Source: Bacillota bacterium (GTDB taxonomy: Bacteria; Bacillota; Clostridia; Christensenellales; CAG-138). Taken from it: a stretch of DNA of 64,000 nucleotides. This document shows positions 23,144-34,159 of this stretch, in pieces. How positions within the stretch are numbered: the first letter of the stretch is position 1; each line of letters starts with the position of its first letter. The stretch spans positions 1-64,000 of the forward strand of contig JAEXEN010000019.1 in the NCBI GenBank assembly GCA_023400985.1, read 5' to 3'. The position numbers and the translations under genes were made by a program. The notes beneath the pieces were generated by a model. That model searched no databases. It was not told where the DNA came from and worked only from the letters and a program-made list of their open reading frames with translations.

Positions 23144-25525
23144 TTATTGCCGCAGCCGGAAAGCGCCGACCTGATTTTTGAGCATCTCCGCCTGACCGCT
23201 AAACTCTTCGCTGGTGGCGGCCTGCTCCTCCGCCGTGGCGGAGTTGGTTTGCACCACCTGCGACATCTGCTCGATGCCCTTGTTGACCTGCGCGATGGCC
23301 GTCGCCTGCTTACCGGAGGCGTTAGCGATGTCGCTGACGAGCTTTGCGGAGGCTTCCACCACCTCCAGGATGCTCTTAAGCTCTTCGGCGGTCTTGTCGG
23401 CGATCCTCGTGCCCGCCTCGGCTTTTTCCGCCGAGCTTTCGATGAGCGCCTCCGTTTCCTTCGCGGCTTTCGCGCTTCTTGCGGCGAGGTTCCTGACTTC
23501 CTCGGCCACCACGCCGAAGCCCTTGCCGTGTATGCCCGCACGCACGGCTTCGACCGCCGCGTTGAGCGCGAGTATGTTGGTCTGAAACGCGATATCGTCG
23601 ATCACCTTGATGATCTTGGAGATGTTTTCCGAGGCGACGTTGATCTCCGTCATAGCGCTTTGGAGCTTCGCCATGTGTTCGCTGCCCTTGAGCGCGCGCT
23701 CCTTTGCCGCCATGCTCAACTCGCTCGCCTTGTTCGCGCCGACCGCATTTTCGCGCGTCTGCCCAGCGATGGTGCCGATGGAGGCGGTGAGCTCATCGAT
23801 GGAAGCCGCCTGCTCAGCCGCTCCCTGCGAAATGGCCTGGCTGCCGCCCGATACCTGTATAGTGCCTGCGCTCACCTGATCGGCGGCGGCGCGAATTTCC
23901 GAAAGCACCGAGCTCATCGATTCCGCGATAGTGTTGACGGACGTCTTGAGCTTTAAGAACTCGCCTAAGTATTCGCTGTCGATGGATACGCTGAAATCGC
24001 CCTCCGCCATACCGTCCAGGGCTTCGATCAGTTCCCCGATGTAGCTGCGGAGCGCTCCGATGGTATCGTTGAGCGCGTGCTTGATGGTGGCGTGGTCGCC
24101 TTTATAATCGCCCTCCATGGCAATGTCAAGCCTGCCTTGCGAAAGCTCGACAAGGACATTGCTCGCTTCCTCCACAGGCTCGATCACGGCGTCGAGAGTG
24201 CCGTTGATGCCTTCGAGAATTTTCTTGTATGCGCCCTGATGCTTTTCGGGGTCGGCGCGGTAGGCGAGATCGCCGCTAAGCGCCGCATGGGTGAGCGCGG
24301 TCGTATCGGAAACAAGTTCGTTGAGGGTGCTGCTCACGCCGTAAATGGCGTTGAAGATCGTGCCGAATTCGTTTTTCTGCTTCACGTTTTCTGTGATGTT
24401 CAGTTCGCCTTTTTTGAGGTTTTCCGTAACCTTTACGATCTTTTGCACAGGGGATACCATGCGGTGAATGCCAAAAAGAGATGCGGCGCATACGATTGCG
24501 AGGCCGACAACGATCATGATGCGAAGGCTGTTCATCATCGAATCCCGCTCGGCCATCACTTCGGAGGCGTCCACCACGAAAGCGCTGGAAAAGGCTTTTG
24601 CCGCGCCTTCCGGCGTGATAGGGAGATATAGAGCATAGGCCGGCTTTCCCGTAATGGCGCTGACTCCGTCAAATTGGAGTACCTGGCGGTTTTTTACCGC
24701 GGTAAGCACGGTGCCTGACGCTTGATCCGTAGAGACGTCGCTACCGTAAACCGTGCCCACGCGTTCGGAAAGCGCGGAGTGGGAAAGCATGGTGCCGCTG
24801 CTGGTGAGCGTGTAAGAATAGGCCTTTAAATAGCTCCCGAGGTTTGATGCAAGCGCATTGATCGGCTCCGCGGGAAGGTCAAGCCTTACCGCGCCGCACC
24901 GCTTGCGGTTTGCGTCAAGGAAAGAACAGCTTAAGGTGATCAGCTTTATGGAACTGCCGTCTGGCAGGCTGTAATCGTAAGGGTCCGTGATCTGAATTTT
25001 TTTGGAGCGCAGCGTTGACGTATAGAAATCCGCGGCGCTGTACTCGGCATAGTCGTTTTTGTTCTCCGTAACCGAATCGTTTCCGCTGCGACGGATGCTT
25101 AGGGATAGCCCGGCTTCGCCGGCCGAAGAAGCGGCGGCGGGTTCCCACGCTATAGAAACGCCGAAAATCCGGTCGTCCTCCATATAGCTTTCGAGCGTGC
25201 TGAATGAAAGACTCTCAAGCTCTGCGGCTGTCGGCTGCATTTGGGTGATTTCGCCTGCGCGCTGTGCCAGAGATTTTGTGAAAACGGAGAAAAGGCTCAG
25301 GTATTTCTCTACCGCGTCGGCGTTTTCTTTGGCTATCAACCGCATTTTTTCCGTTGCGTTGGCCGTCATGATCGTGGAAAGGGAATTCTGAACATAGAAG
25401 TAGACGCCCGAAAACGCAAGAGAAAATGTTGCAAGCACAACGGCCGTCACTTTGAAAGTAAGCTTTCTCCAGAGCAGCAGCCATGTCTGTTTTACCTTAA
25501 ACCATACCCGTTTTATCCTTGTCAT
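23144..25525 (-). CDS. methyl-accepting chemotaxis protein (Cache, HAMP)
   Basis: 793 residues from the ATG at 25525 (MTRIKRVW), behind GGGAG. Basic cytosolic N-tip, TM1 (about 24-44), an approximately 280-residue Cache-type ectodomain, TM2 (about 335-355), HAMP plus HAMP-like repeats (about 355-500), and a signalling domain to the end. The hairpin tip reads [22 protein letters not shown]; both paralogues and most receptors have EAARAG here. No ligand is predictable. Third of three tandem paralogues; its own promoter is unclear. No cheA/cheW in the window. Confidence 0.93.
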   Translation of the reverse strand: MTRIKRVWFKVKQTWLLLWRKLTFKVTAVVLATFSLAFSGVYFYVQNSLSTIMTANATEKMRLIAKENADAVEKYLSLFSVFTKSLAQRAGEITQMQPTAAELESLSFSTLESYMEDDRIFGVSIAWEPAAASSAGEAGLSLSIRRSGNDSVTENKNDYAEYSAADFYTSTLRSKKIQITDPYDYSLPDGSSIKLITLSCSFLDANRKRCGAVRLDLPAEPINALASNLGSYLKAYSYTLTSSGTMLSHSALSERVGTVYGSDVSTDQASGTVLTAVKNRQVLQFDGVSAITGKPAYALYLPITPEGAAKAFSSAFVVDASEVMAERDSMMNSLRIMIVVGLAIVCAASLFGIHRMVSPVQKIVKVTENLKKGELNITENVKQKNEFGTIFNAIYGVSSTLNELVSDTTALTHAALSGDLAYRADPEKHQGAYKKILEGINGTLDAVIEPVEEASNVLVELSQGRLDIAMEGDYKGDHATIKHALNDTIGALRSYIGELIEALDGMAEGDFSVSIDSEYLGEFLKLKTSVNTIAESMSSVLSEIRAAADQVSAGTIQVSGGSQAISQGAAEQAASIDELTASIGTIAGQTRENAVGANKASELSMAAKERALKGSEHMAKLQSAMTEINVASENISKIIKVIDDIAFQTNILALNAAVEAVRAGIHGKGFGVVAEEVRNLAARSAKAAKETEALIESSAEKAEAGTRIADKTAEELKSILEVVEASAKLVSDIANASGKQATAIAQVNKGIEQMSQVVQTNSATAEEQAATSEEFSGQAEMLKNQVGAFRLRQ

Positions 25526-25645
25526 AAAAACACGCTCCCGAACGAATTGCAAGATGTATACATTCATATCATCGCATTTTTTAAAGGCAAAACCGAGCAG
25601 GCTTGGGGAAAGAATGCGTTAAGCTTGCGTAAAACCATATTTTGT

Positions 25646-25694
25646 TAAAAAATCGGCGCATCCCCGCCACAGGCGGGGATGCGCCGACTCTTTT
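25646..25694 (-). terminator. rho-independent terminator after the second chemoreceptor
   Basis: 16-base perfect arms (25653-25668 and 25672-25687). On the minus strand the stem is followed by ATTTTTTAAC. Confidence 0.88.
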
Positions 25695-25722
25695 CAGCGT
25701 GTCAAAAAGTATATGGGTTGCC

Positions 25723-28113
25723 TTACTTAATGATAAACCTGCCGACCTGGTTTTTGAGCATTTCGGCCTGACCCGAGAGTTCTTCGCTGGTGGCGGCCTG
25801 TTCCTCCGCCGTGGCGGAGTTGGTCTGTACCACCTGTGACATCTGTTCGATGCCCTTGTTTACCTGCGAAATGGCCGTCGCCTGTTCGTTGGAGGCGTTG
25901 GCGATGTCGCTCACGAGCTCTGCGGAGGTTTCTACCGCCTCCACGATGCTCTTGAGCTCTTCGGCAGTCTTGTCGGCGATCCTCGTGCCGGCCTCGGTCT
26001 TTTGCGCCGAGCCCTCGATGAGCGCTGCCGTTTCCTTGGCGGCCTTCGCGCTTCTTGCGGCGAGGTTCCTGACCTCCTCGGCTACCACGCCGAAGCCCTT
26101 GCCGTGCACGCCGGCGCGCGCCGCTTCTACAGCCGCGTTGAGGGCGAGTATGTTCGTCTGGAACGCGATATCGTCGATCACCTTGATGATCTTCGATATG
26201 CTTTCGGAAGCAACATTAATCTCCGTCATGGCGCCTTGGAGCTTTTCCATGCGGTCGCTGCCCTTGAGCGCGCGCTCTTTCGCCGTAACGCTCAACTCGC
26301 TCGCTTTGTTTGCGCCGATCGCGTTTTCGCGCGTCTGTTCGGCGATGGCGCCGATGGAGGCGGTAAGCTCTTCAATGGAGGCAGCCTGCTCGGTAGCGCC
26401 CTGCGAAATGGCTTGGCTGCCGCCGGATACCTGTATGGTGCCCGCGCTTACCTGATCGGCGGCGGCGCGAATTTCCGAAAGCACAGAGCTCATCGATTCC
26501 GCGATGGTATTGACGGAGGTCTTGAGCTTTAAGAACTCGCCCAAGTATTCCCTGTCGATGGAGACGCCAAAATCGCCGTCCGCCATGCGGTGCAGCGCCT
26601 CGCTCAGCTCGCTGATATAGCTGCGGAGCGCTTCGATGGTATCGTTGAGCGCGTGCTTGATGATGGCGTGGTCGCCCATGTAGTGCCCCTGCACGCTTGC
26701 GTCGAGGTTGCCGCGCGAAAGTTCCACAAGCACGCCGCTTGCCTCGTTCACGGGCTCGATCACCGCGTCGAGCGTGTTGTTGACGCCCGCGACGATTTCC
26801 CTAAACGCACCCTGATGCTTTTCGGGATCGGCGCGGTAGGAGAGGTTGCCGCTTAGCGCTGCCTGCGTGAGCGCGTTGGTATCGCCTACAAGCTCTTTTA
26901 GAGTATTGCGAACGCCGCAGATGGCATTGAAGATCATGCCGAATTCATTTTTCGACTTCACGGTCTCGCTGATGTTCAACTCGCCCCGTTCAAGTTCCCC
27001 CGCGACCTTCGCGATCTTTTTCGCGGGCGATACCAAACGGTAAATATTCAAAAACGTGATGACGCACATCACAACTGCGCCGATGATGATAAAAAGAAGC
27101 AAGCTATGCATCATCGAGTCGCGCTCGGCCATCACTTCGGAAATGTCTACGACGAAGGCGCTCGAATAGGTTTGGTCGAGGCCTTGCGGCGTGATGGGGC
27201 TGTAGATCATATAGGCGGTCTTGCCGGAAAGCGCGCTGACGCCCGATGCCGTAGAAAGTGCCGTCCCGGATTTCACCGCTTCCAAAACGGAAGCGGGGTC
27301 ATAGTCGGCTTCATCGCTTCCAAAGAGGGTGCCGACGCGTTCGCCTATCGCGGAATGCGACAAAACGGTACCGGAGTTGGTGAGCGTGTAGTAGTAGTCC
27401 GTCTCATACCCGCCATCGGCAAAGGCGAGTTCGCTGATCGTACCCGCGTCGATATCGAAATTGACAACGCCTACGATCTTGCCGTTGGAATCTTTAATGG
27501 GGTAGCTCACCGATACGATCCAATTCGTGTCGCCGTTTGCGAGCGAGTCGCTGTAGGGCTCCGTCAAATGCGCTTTACCGGTTTCGTAGGAAACTTCGTA
27601 GTATTCGAGCTCGTTGTATTCGGCATAGTTGTTTTGGGTTTCGTTATAAAGCCTATCTCCCTCTGCACGGCATACGTAAACTGAAAGGCCGTCGGGTGTG
27701 TTGCCCGCTACGATGTTGGGTTCCCATGCGACATGCGCTCCGAATACGCGTTCATCATCGAGATAGTTCTTGAGCGAATTGATAATGGTGATCTCGACTG
27801 CGCTGGCGTATGTATTCCCGTAGGCCAGCTGTCCCATTTGTATGGAGAGCGATCTCGCGTACGACAGCATGGTGGAAAAATACTCTGATAGGACGTGCGC
27901 GTTCTGTGCCGCGAGGAGCTCTACTTTTTCTTCGGCAGTCTGCGACATAGCGGTGGAGAGGGAGCTGTTCATGGTTGTGTAGATGCCTGCCATGACAAGC
28001 AGCAACACCACCAGTACGGAGGCGGTCACAACAAAAGTGAGCCTGTTCCACAGGCGCGATCCAGACGGCATTTTTTTTACGGCGCGCGGTTCTGACAGAC
28101 GTTGTTTTTTCAT
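25723..28113 (-). CDS. methyl-accepting chemotaxis protein (Cache, HAMP)
   Basis: 796 residues. Basic N-terminus, TM1 (about 27-48), Cache-type ectodomain whose sequence differs from the neighbours, TM2 near 335-355, HAMP and HAMP-like repeats, and a C-terminal signalling domain with tip [30 protein letters not shown]. The signalling half is nearly identical to the flanking paralogues while the ectodomain is not, so the three likely sense different ligands and signal to the same kinase. RBS GGAGTGTGACCT. A sigma-28-like promoter lies upstream at 28172-28198. It has its own terminator. Confidence 0.94.
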   Translation of the reverse strand: MKKQRLSEPRAVKKMPSGSRLWNRLTFVVTASVLVVLLLVMAGIYTTMNSSLSTAMSQTAEEKVELLAAQNAHVLSEYFSTMLSYARSLSIQMGQLAYGNTYASAVEITIINSLKNYLDDERVFGAHVAWEPNIVAGNTPDGLSVYVCRAEGDRLYNETQNNYAEYNELEYYEVSYETGKAHLTEPYSDSLANGDTNWIVSVSYPIKDSNGKIVGVVNFDIDAGTISELAFADGGYETDYYYTLTNSGTVLSHSAIGERVGTLFGSDEADYDPASVLEAVKSGTALSTASGVSALSGKTAYMIYSPITPQGLDQTYSSAFVVDISEVMAERDSMMHSLLLFIIIGAVVMCVITFLNIYRLVSPAKKIAKVAGELERGELNISETVKSKNEFGMIFNAICGVRNTLKELVGDTNALTQAALSGNLSYRADPEKHQGAFREIVAGVNNTLDAVIEPVNEASGVLVELSRGNLDASVQGHYMGDHAIIKHALNDTIEALRSYISELSEALHRMADGDFGVSIDREYLGEFLKLKTSVNTIAESMSSVLSEIRAAADQVSAGTIQVSGGSQAISQGATEQAASIEELTASIGAIAEQTRENAIGANKASELSVTAKERALKGSDRMEKLQGAMTEINVASESISKIIKVIDDIAFQTNILALNAAVEAARAGVHGKGFGVVAEEVRNLAARSAKAAKETAALIEGSAQKTEAGTRIADKTAEELKSIVEAVETSAELVSDIANASNEQATAISQVNKGIEQMSQVVQTNSATAEEQAATSEELSGQAEMLKNQVGRFIIK

Positions 28114-28171
28114 AGGTCACACTCCAAAAATTGAAGGGGCCGCTTTGCTTTTAAGCAACCCCTTTTATATC

Positions 28172-28198
28172 TTATCGGTAAAACGAAATATTTCTTTA
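28172..28198 (-). promoter_or_regulatory. sigma-28-type (motility) promoter
   Basis: Minus strand TAAA (28198-28195), 15 bases, ACCGATAA (28179-28172). This is close to the sigma-D/FliA consensus TAAA-N15-GCCGATAT and lies 59 bases before the chemoreceptor ATG, overlapping the stop of the next receptor. Confidence 0.65.
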
Positions 28199-30583
28199 TT
28201 GCCGCAATTGAAAAGCGCCGACTTTGGTTTTGAGCATCTCCGCCTGGCCGCTGAGCTCCTCGCTCGTGGCGGCCTGCTCTTCAGCCGTGGCGGAATTGGT
28301 CTGCACCACCTGCGACATTTGCTCGATGCCCTTGTCGACCTGCGCGATGGCCGTGGCCTGTTCGTTGGAGGCGGCGGCTATATCGCTCACGAGCTTTGCG
28401 GAAGCTTCCACCGCCTCCAGTATGCCCGCGAGCCCATCCGCGGTCTTGTTGGCGATCCTCGTGCCTGTTTCGGCCTTCTCCACCGAGCTTTCGATGAGCG
28501 CGGCCGTTTTCTTCGCGGCGTCGGCGCTCTTACCCGCGAGGTTCCTGACTTCCTCGGCGACCACGCCGAAGCCCTTGCCGTGTGCGCCGGCGCGTGCGGC
28601 CTCGACCGCCGCGTTGAGGGCAAGTATGTTCGTCTGGAACGCGATATCGTCGATCACCTTGATGATCTTCGATATGCTTTCGGAGGCAACGTTAATCTCT
28701 GCCATGGCAGCTTGGAGTTTTGCCATGCGTTCGCTGCCCTTGAGCGCGCGCTCCCGCGCCGTAACGCTAAGCTCGCTCGCTTTGTTCGCGCCGCTTGCGT
28801 TTTCGCGCGTCTGTTCGGCGATGGCGCCAATGGAGGCGGTAAGCTCCTCGATGGAAGCTGCCTGCTCGGTAGCTCCCTGCGAAATGGCCTGGCTGCCGCC
28901 CGATACCTGTATGGTGCCCGCGCTCACCTGATCGGCGGCGGCACGAATTTCCGAAAGCACCGAGCTCATCGATTCCGCGATGGTATTGACGGAGGCTTTG
29001 AGCTTGAGAAAGTCGCCCTTATATTCGCTGCCGATGGCGACGCTGAAGTCACCCTCCGCCATGCTGCCCAAGGCTTCGCTCAGCTCGCCGATGTAGCCGC
29101 GAAGGGCAAGTATCGTATCGTTAAGCGAATGCTTGATGATGTTGTGATCGCCCTTATAGTGCCCCTGCACGCTTGCATCAAGGTTGCCGCGGGAGAGCTC
29201 CACAAGGACATTGCTCGCTTCATTCACAGGCTCGATCACCGCGTCGAGCGTGCTGTTGACGCCCAAGACGATCTCTTTAAACGCGCCCTGATGTTTTTCC
29301 GGGTCCGCGCGGTAGGAAAGGTTGCCGCTAAGCGCTGCCTGCGTGAGCGCGGTCGTATCGGAAACAAGTTCTTTTAACGTATCGCGCACGCCGCAGATGG
29401 CGTCGAAGATCATGCCAAATTCGTTTTTCGATTTCACGGTTTCGCTGATGTCCAGCTCGCCCCGTGCAAGTCCCCCCGCGACCTTCGCTACTTTTTTTGC
29501 GGGGGATACCAGGCGGTAGATATTCAAAAACGTGGCCGCATACATGAGGAGCAAGCCGATGACCATGATAATGCCCAAATTGCTCAGCATTGCGTCGCGC
29601 TCCGCCATGACTTCGGAAACATCTACGGCAAAAGCGCTTGAAAACGCGCGGTCGATGCCCTCGACGGCAATGGGACGGTAGAGAATGTACGCGTTGTTGC
29701 CCGTTATCGCGCTTATGCCGTCGATCTCGGCGGTCTCGCCGCTATTTGCCGCGGCCAGCACGGCGGCGGCTTTTGCATCCGTCCGGGTGTTGTCGCCATA
29801 GCTTGTTCCGAGCCGGTCGTTCAGCTTGGAATGGGAGAGGAAGACGCCGTTGTTGGTAAGGGTATAGGCGTATGCGCTGGAATAACCGCCGTAATTGAAC
29901 TCCAGTTCGCTAATCTTGCTTGCGATAACGTCGAAGCAAGCCACGCCCACGAACCTGTTTGTGCTGTTGTAGACGGGATAACTCACGGTCATGAGCCGTA
30001 CAATGGTGCCATCGGTAAGCGTATAATTGTAGGGATTGGTGAGATGCGGTTTTTCGGTATCGCGTACGACGGTATAATACTCCGCAGCGCCGTACACGTC
30101 GTAGTCGTTTTTTGCCTCGAAGAGGATCTCGTCGCCGTCGCGAAACGCGTAATAGGAAAGGCCGTTGGGCGTAAGGGTGAAGGACTTAAGCGGCTCCCAT
30201 GCCATGTAGGCGCCGAATAGGCGATCGTCGTCCAAATATTCCCTTAAGGTGTTTTCGGCAAAGCTCTGAAAGCGCGACTCGACCAGGCCCGAGTCGGTGA
30301 GCTCTCCCATCTGGATGGCGAGCGATCTCCCGTTGGCGGAAACCGCATTGAGATACGCTTCCACGGCGTTCGCGTTTTGCGCCGCGAGCAGCCCCACCTG
30401 CTTTTCGGCGCTTGCGGACATTGCGTTCGAGAGCGAGGAATTCATGTAAACATAAATGCCCGCCATGACCAATATGAGGAAAACGAGCACCATGGCGGTC
30501 ACGGCAAAGGTGAGCCTGTTCCATACATGCGATCTCTTCGCACGTTTTTCCCCGGTATGCGGTTTCGGCGGACGCTTTTTCAT
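28196..30583 (-). CDS. methyl-accepting chemotaxis protein (Cache, HAMP)
   Basis: 795 residues. TM1 near 27-47, Cache-like ectodomain (about 50-310) with [23 protein letters not shown] elements shared with the second receptor, TM2 near 335-355, HAMP plus repeats, and a signalling domain with tip [46 protein letters not shown] perfect sigma-28 -10 (GCCGATAT) lies upstream. First transcribed of the three receptors, divergent from a lipoprotein gene. Soluble C-terminus; no pentapeptide CheR tether. Confidence 0.94.
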   Translation of the reverse strand: MKKRPPKPHTGEKRAKRSHVWNRLTFAVTAMVLVFLILVMAGIYVYMNSSLSNAMSASAEKQVGLLAAQNANAVEAYLNAVSANGRSLAIQMGELTDSGLVESRFQSFAENTLREYLDDDRLFGAYMAWEPLKSFTLTPNGLSYYAFRDGDEILFEAKNDYDVYGAAEYYTVVRDTEKPHLTNPYNYTLTDGTIVRLMTVSYPVYNSTNRFVGVACFDVIASKISELEFNYGGYSSAYAYTLTNNGVFLSHSKLNDRLGTSYGDNTRTDAKAAAVLAAANSGETAEIDGISAITGNNAYILYRPIAVEGIDRAFSSAFAVDVSEVMAERDAMLSNLGIIMVIGLLLMYAATFLNIYRLVSPAKKVAKVAGGLARGELDISETVKSKNEFGMIFDAICGVRDTLKELVSDTTALTQAALSGNLSYRADPEKHQGAFKEIVLGVNSTLDAVIEPVNEASNVLVELSRGNLDASVQGHYKGDHNIIKHSLNDTILALRGYIGELSEALGSMAEGDFSVAIGSEYKGDFLKLKASVNTIAESMSSVLSEIRAAADQVSAGTIQVSGGSQAISQGATEQAASIEELTASIGAIAEQTRENASGANKASELSVTARERALKGSERMAKLQAAMAEINVASESISKIIKVIDDIAFQTNILALNAAVEAARAGAHGKGFGVVAEEVRNLAGKSADAAKKTAALIESSVEKAETGTRIANKTADGLAGILEAVEASAKLVSDIAAASNEQATAIAQVDKGIEQMSQVVQTNSATAEEQAATSEELSGQAEMLKTKVGAFQLRQ

Positions 30584-30638
30584 GCTTCACACCCCCATAA
30601 AATATGGTAATATATAAAAAGAAATGCTGTTTACATTT

Positions 30639-30646
30639 ATATCGGC
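30639..30646 (-). promoter_or_regulatory. sigma-28-type -10 element
   Basis: GCCGATAT on the minus strand, a perfect match to the sigma-D/FliA -10, 55 bases before the first chemoreceptor ATG. The -35 at 15 bases (TTAC-like) is poor. Confidence 0.5.
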
Positions 30647-30697
30647 AGAATTGAAAAAATCGTAATATTTTCTTTTGGAAACTGGGGAGGAAGAAAA

Positions 30698-32092
30698 TTG
30701 AGGAACAACCGTTTCACTTTACCCACGCTCATCCTGGCATTCTTATTTCTTCTCGCGGGCTGCGCGCCCGAGGACGACGGACCGTCCGTTTCCACACCCG
30801 CCCCCACGCCCACGCCGCCGGCCTTTAAAATACCGTCCGTACCCGCGAACACGGAGGAAAGCGTTGCAAATTACGGGTCGCTTACGGTAGAGGAGCAGCT
30901 TAAACACCACTCCATTGCGCATCTTGTCCGCTCGGTCGCATACGCTTCCCCCGGGGAGGAATATTACGAGGCCGTGCGCACCTATATAATAGCATACATG
31001 GGTGAAGGCGGTGTAAGCCTGCCCGAGGGCTTTACCGTTTCCGCGCCCGATGGCGTGCCGCTCTATGTGGAAGGCGATACGCAGGGGGAGGATGCGCCTT
31101 CCGCGCAATTTTTCATCACAAGCTTCAACATGCCCGAGGGGGAAGGGCATGTACTGGCCTCGGTACTGGAACTTGAAAGCGGCTATCTTTCGGGGGCGGA
31201 ACTCCCGCGCTATATCGCGCGTGCCGTGCTCGTGCCCGAAAGCCCCAAAAGTACGGAATACTTTCTTTGCGATACGGACGCAGACGGCTCGCTCGATTAT
31301 GCGTTCCGCTTTTATACCCCCGGCGTTCCCTACGAGCAAAGCGAGAGCGAGTGCTATATTGTACATCTGAACGACTGGCGTTTTACGGCCGAATCCGTGA
31401 CGGATACGGCGTGGGCGCAGTTTAAGGCGGGGTACGAGCGCTTTGCGGCGGATTATACCATGCGCGAAAATGTGAAAAAGGGCGTCAATTTAACGGCGCT
31501 CACGCCGGAGCGCTGTTCCAAGCTTTCCAAAAACGGAAAAAACGGCACGGTGAAGCTCGACAAGCTGTATGCGGATACGGCCGAGCTTACGGTGGGCTAT
31601 ACCTATAAAAACGGCGTTTCCCAATGGGAGCTTTCCCTCGAATGTCCCGATGGCGTTCTTACGGGCGGCTTCAGCGCCGACGGTGCGACGTACCATGACA
31701 CGAGCATCGCCTGTGCCGATCTTACGGGCGACGGCAAAGAGGAGTTTCTTTTTAGCGTCATCCCGCACGAAGCTTTAAACGCGGGCGGGGAGCTCCATGT
31801 GTTTACGCGTTCGGACGGTACACTCAAAGAGATATTCACCGTGTGCGACGGGAACCCGCCTCGAAAGCAGGCGCAGTACGCTTCTTCCTATTTCCTCATC
31901 CCCGGCGGCTTCACCTATTCGGACGGCACGGCGGCAGGTGGTTTTTCCGATATTTATACCCGCGCCGCCTGTATATCGACTGCCGGGTTCAACCTCCTTC
32001 GCATCACCGCCGATAAGGGGGAGAAGAGCGCGCATACCTACCTGTGGTGGAACGGCGAAAGCTTTGAGGTGATCGCGCAAAAGGCGGCATAA
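30698..32092 (+). CDS. lipoprotein of unknown function
   Basis: 464 residues from a TTG start behind GGGGAGGAAGAAAA. The signal peptide has lipobox LLAGC (Cys about 24), then a Thr/Pro linker (STPAPTPTPP) of the kind that spaces lipoproteins from the membrane. Two apparent halves follow; the second contains a DLTGDGKEEFLF segment, an FG-GAP/VCBS-like calcium-loop motif, near residues 345-355. No enzymatic signature is seen. Divergent from the chemoreceptors and followed by a terminator. Confidence 0.78.
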   Translation: MRNNRFTLPTLILAFLFLLAGCAPEDDGPSVSTPAPTPTPPAFKIPSVPANTEESVANYGSLTVEEQLKHHSIAHLVRSVAYASPGEEYYEAVRTYIIAYMGEGGVSLPEGFTVSAPDGVPLYVEGDTQGEDAPSAQFFITSFNMPEGEGHVLASVLELESGYLSGAELPRYIARAVLVPESPKSTEYFLCDTDADGSLDYAFRFYTPGVPYEQSESECYIVHLNDWRFTAESVTDTAWAQFKAGYERFAADYTMRENVKKGVNLTALTPERCSKLSKNGKNGTVKLDKLYADTAELTVGYTYKNGVSQWELSLECPDGVLTGGFSADGATYHDTSIACADLTGDGKEEFLFSVIPHEALNAGGELHVFTRSDGTLKEIFTVCDGNPPRKQAQYASSYFLIPGGFTYSDGTAAGGFSDIYTRAACISTAGFNLLRITADKGEKSAHTYLWWNGESFEVIAQKAA

Positions 32093-32116
32093 ACTTGGCT
32101 TTTGTATTAAGGTAAT

Positions 32117-32148
32117 GGTCGTATGTCGGAAGGCATGCGGCCTTTTTT
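32117..32148 (+). terminator. rho-independent terminator
   Basis: GGTCGTATG pairs with CATGCGGCC (two G-U pairs), 8-base loop, T6. Confidence 0.75.
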
Positions 32149-32227
32149 ATTGCCTTTCTAAAATAAATGCGCATACTATGATGCATGCGGCATATACCGC
32201 AATTTAACATAGAAGGGTGAAAGCGAT

Positions 32228-34069
32228 ATGTGCGGGATCACAGGCGTGATTCAATATGACAGAGATCTTACGAACGTAAGCGGCGTCGTTGAGCATATGA
32301 CGGAGGTGTTGACGCGGCGCGGGCCGGACGATACGGGCATTGTAAAAGAGCGGCATGCGCTTTTGGGCCACAGGCGGCTCATCGTGGTGGACCCGGCGGG
32401 CGGGGCGCAGCCCATGCAAAAAAGCGTTGACGGCAATACATATACCATCGTTTATAACGGCGAGCTGTACAACACGGAGGAACTGCGTGAGGAGCTTTTG
32501 AAACTCGGCTTTCCCTTCCGCTCCTATTCGGATACGGAAGCGCTTTTGTGTGCCTATATCGCGTGGGGCACAAATTGCGTCAAAAAGCTCAACGGTATTT
32601 TCAGCTTCGGCGTGTGGGATGCGCGGGAGCAAACGCTTTTTCTTTGCCGCGATCCCTTGGGCGTCAAACCGCTTTATTACGCGCAAAAGGACGGGGCGTT
32701 TTTGTTTGGCTCGGAGCTTAAAGCCATTTTAGCGTATCCCGGCATGCGTGCGGAGCTTGACGGGGAGGGCATTTTGGAGCTCATCGGCCTGGGTCCCGCG
32801 CATACGCCGTCCTCAGGCGTCCTCAAAGGCGTATTCCAGCTGCCCCCGGCGCATTTTCTTGTGTACAAGAAAGACGGCTTGCGTGTGGAGGAATACTGGA
32901 GACCCCTCAGCCATCCACATGAAAAAACGCCCGAAGAAACGGCTCGTGAAGTGCGGGACCTTCTCTTTGACGCGGTGAAGCGCCAGCTTACGGCGGATGT
33001 GCCGGTATGCACGTTCCTTTCGGGCGGGCTGGACTCGAGCGCCATCTCCGCCATAGCAGCCGCGGAATTCAAAAAAAAGGGGGAAAGGCTCCATACTTTT
33101 TCCATCGAATACGAGAACAATACGGATTTCTATAAAAAAAGCGACTTCCAGCCCGATGCGGACGACGTATGGGCGGAAAAAATGGCGGCGCACATCAAAA
33201 GCCTCCATACGAAGGTGATTTTAAACAATGCCGATCTTGCGGATGCCCTCTTCGACGCGGTCACCGCAAACGACATGCCCGGCATGGCGGATATCGATTC
33301 CTCGCTCCTGCTCTTTTGCCGCGAGATCAAAAAGACGGCTACCGTGGCGCTTTCTGGCGAGTGCGCGGATGAGATATTCGGCGGCTATCCGTGGTATGTG
33401 CGGCCCGATCTCGCCTACGAAAACACATTCCCGTGGTCGGGCGCCGTAAAAGAGCGCGAGGCACTTCTTACGCCGCAGGCAAGATCCTTGGGCCTGTCCG
33501 ATTATGTGCAAAATCGCTACCTGCAAACGGTGAACGCCGCGCCGCTTTCGGATGAAGAGAGCGCGGAGGCCGTGAAGCATAAGGTGATGTTTTATCTCAA
33601 CCTCAAATGGTTTATGCAGACGCTTTTGACCCGCAAGGATCGTATGAGCATGTTTTCCGCCCTCGAGGTGCGCGTACCGTTCGCGGACTACCGCCTTGTG
33701 GAATACGCCTACAATATTCCCCGAGAAATGCTTTTTTACGGTGGCCGCGAAAAAGGCCTTCTGCGCACGGCCATGCAGGGCGTAATGCCCGAGGAAATAC
33801 TTTGGCGCAAAAAGAGCCCCTACCCCAAAACCTTCCATCCTGCCTACACGGGCCGCGTGACGGAAATGCTCCGTGCGTATTTAAACGATAAAGAGCTCCG
33901 GCTTGCCGAGTTCCTCGACGTCGCGGCCATAAAGGCGCTCGTCGAAACGGAAGGCCGCTCGTTTGCCCGCCCGTGGTTTGGGCAGCTCATGATGGGTCCG
34001 CAGCTTATAGCGTATTTGGTGCAGCTGGAATATTGGCTTAGGGTGTATGACGTGAGTGTGTACCTTTAA
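32228..34069 (+). CDS. asnB: asparagine synthetase (glutamine-hydrolysing)
   Basis: 613 residues, full length. The class II glutaminase domain begins MCGITGVI with nucleophile Cys2; LGHRRLIVVD and the NGELYN loop follow. The synthetase domain has the PP-loop FLSGGLDSSAISA near 262-274 and the SGECADEIFGGYPWY block. It converts Asp + Gln + ATP to Asn. RBS GAAGGGTGAAAGCG. Stand-alone gene with no T-box in its short leader. Its presence beside a GatCAB operon means this organism has two possible Asn routes. Confidence 0.94.
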   Translation: MCGITGVIQYDRDLTNVSGVVEHMTEVLTRRGPDDTGIVKERHALLGHRRLIVVDPAGGAQPMQKSVDGNTYTIVYNGELYNTEELREELLKLGFPFRSYSDTEALLCAYIAWGTNCVKKLNGIFSFGVWDAREQTLFLCRDPLGVKPLYYAQKDGAFLFGSELKAILAYPGMRAELDGEGILELIGLGPAHTPSSGVLKGVFQLPPAHFLVYKKDGLRVEEYWRPLSHPHEKTPEETAREVRDLLFDAVKRQLTADVPVCTFLSGGLDSSAISAIAAAEFKKKGERLHTFSIEYENNTDFYKKSDFQPDADDVWAEKMAAHIKSLHTKVILNNADLADALFDAVTANDMPGMADIDSSLLLFCREIKKTATVALSGECADEIFGGYPWYVRPDLAYENTFPWSGAVKEREALLTPQARSLGLSDYVQNRYLQTVNAAPLSDEESAEAVKHKVMFYLNLKWFMQTLLTRKDRMSMFSALEVRVPFADYRLVEYAYNIPREMLFYGGREKGLLRTAMQGVMPEEILWRKKSPYPKTFHPAYTGRVTEMLRAYLNDKELRLAEFLDVAAIKALVETEGRSFARPWFGQLMMGPQLIAYLVQLEYWLRVYDVSVYL

Positions 34070-34159
34070 AAAATATATGGGATTTTAGAAAAAGGTATTG
34101 ACTTGCCGCCGTCTCCGAGTGTTACATTTGCTATGGAGCAATACACAGGAGGAAGCGGC

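Noticed and set aside
27983..29377. Long plus-strand open frame (464 codons) antisense to the chemoreceptors, with several others at 23200-26500
   Set aside because: They mirror the conserved signalling domains of the minus-strand receptors, are His/Arg-rich shadow translations and lack ribosome sites.
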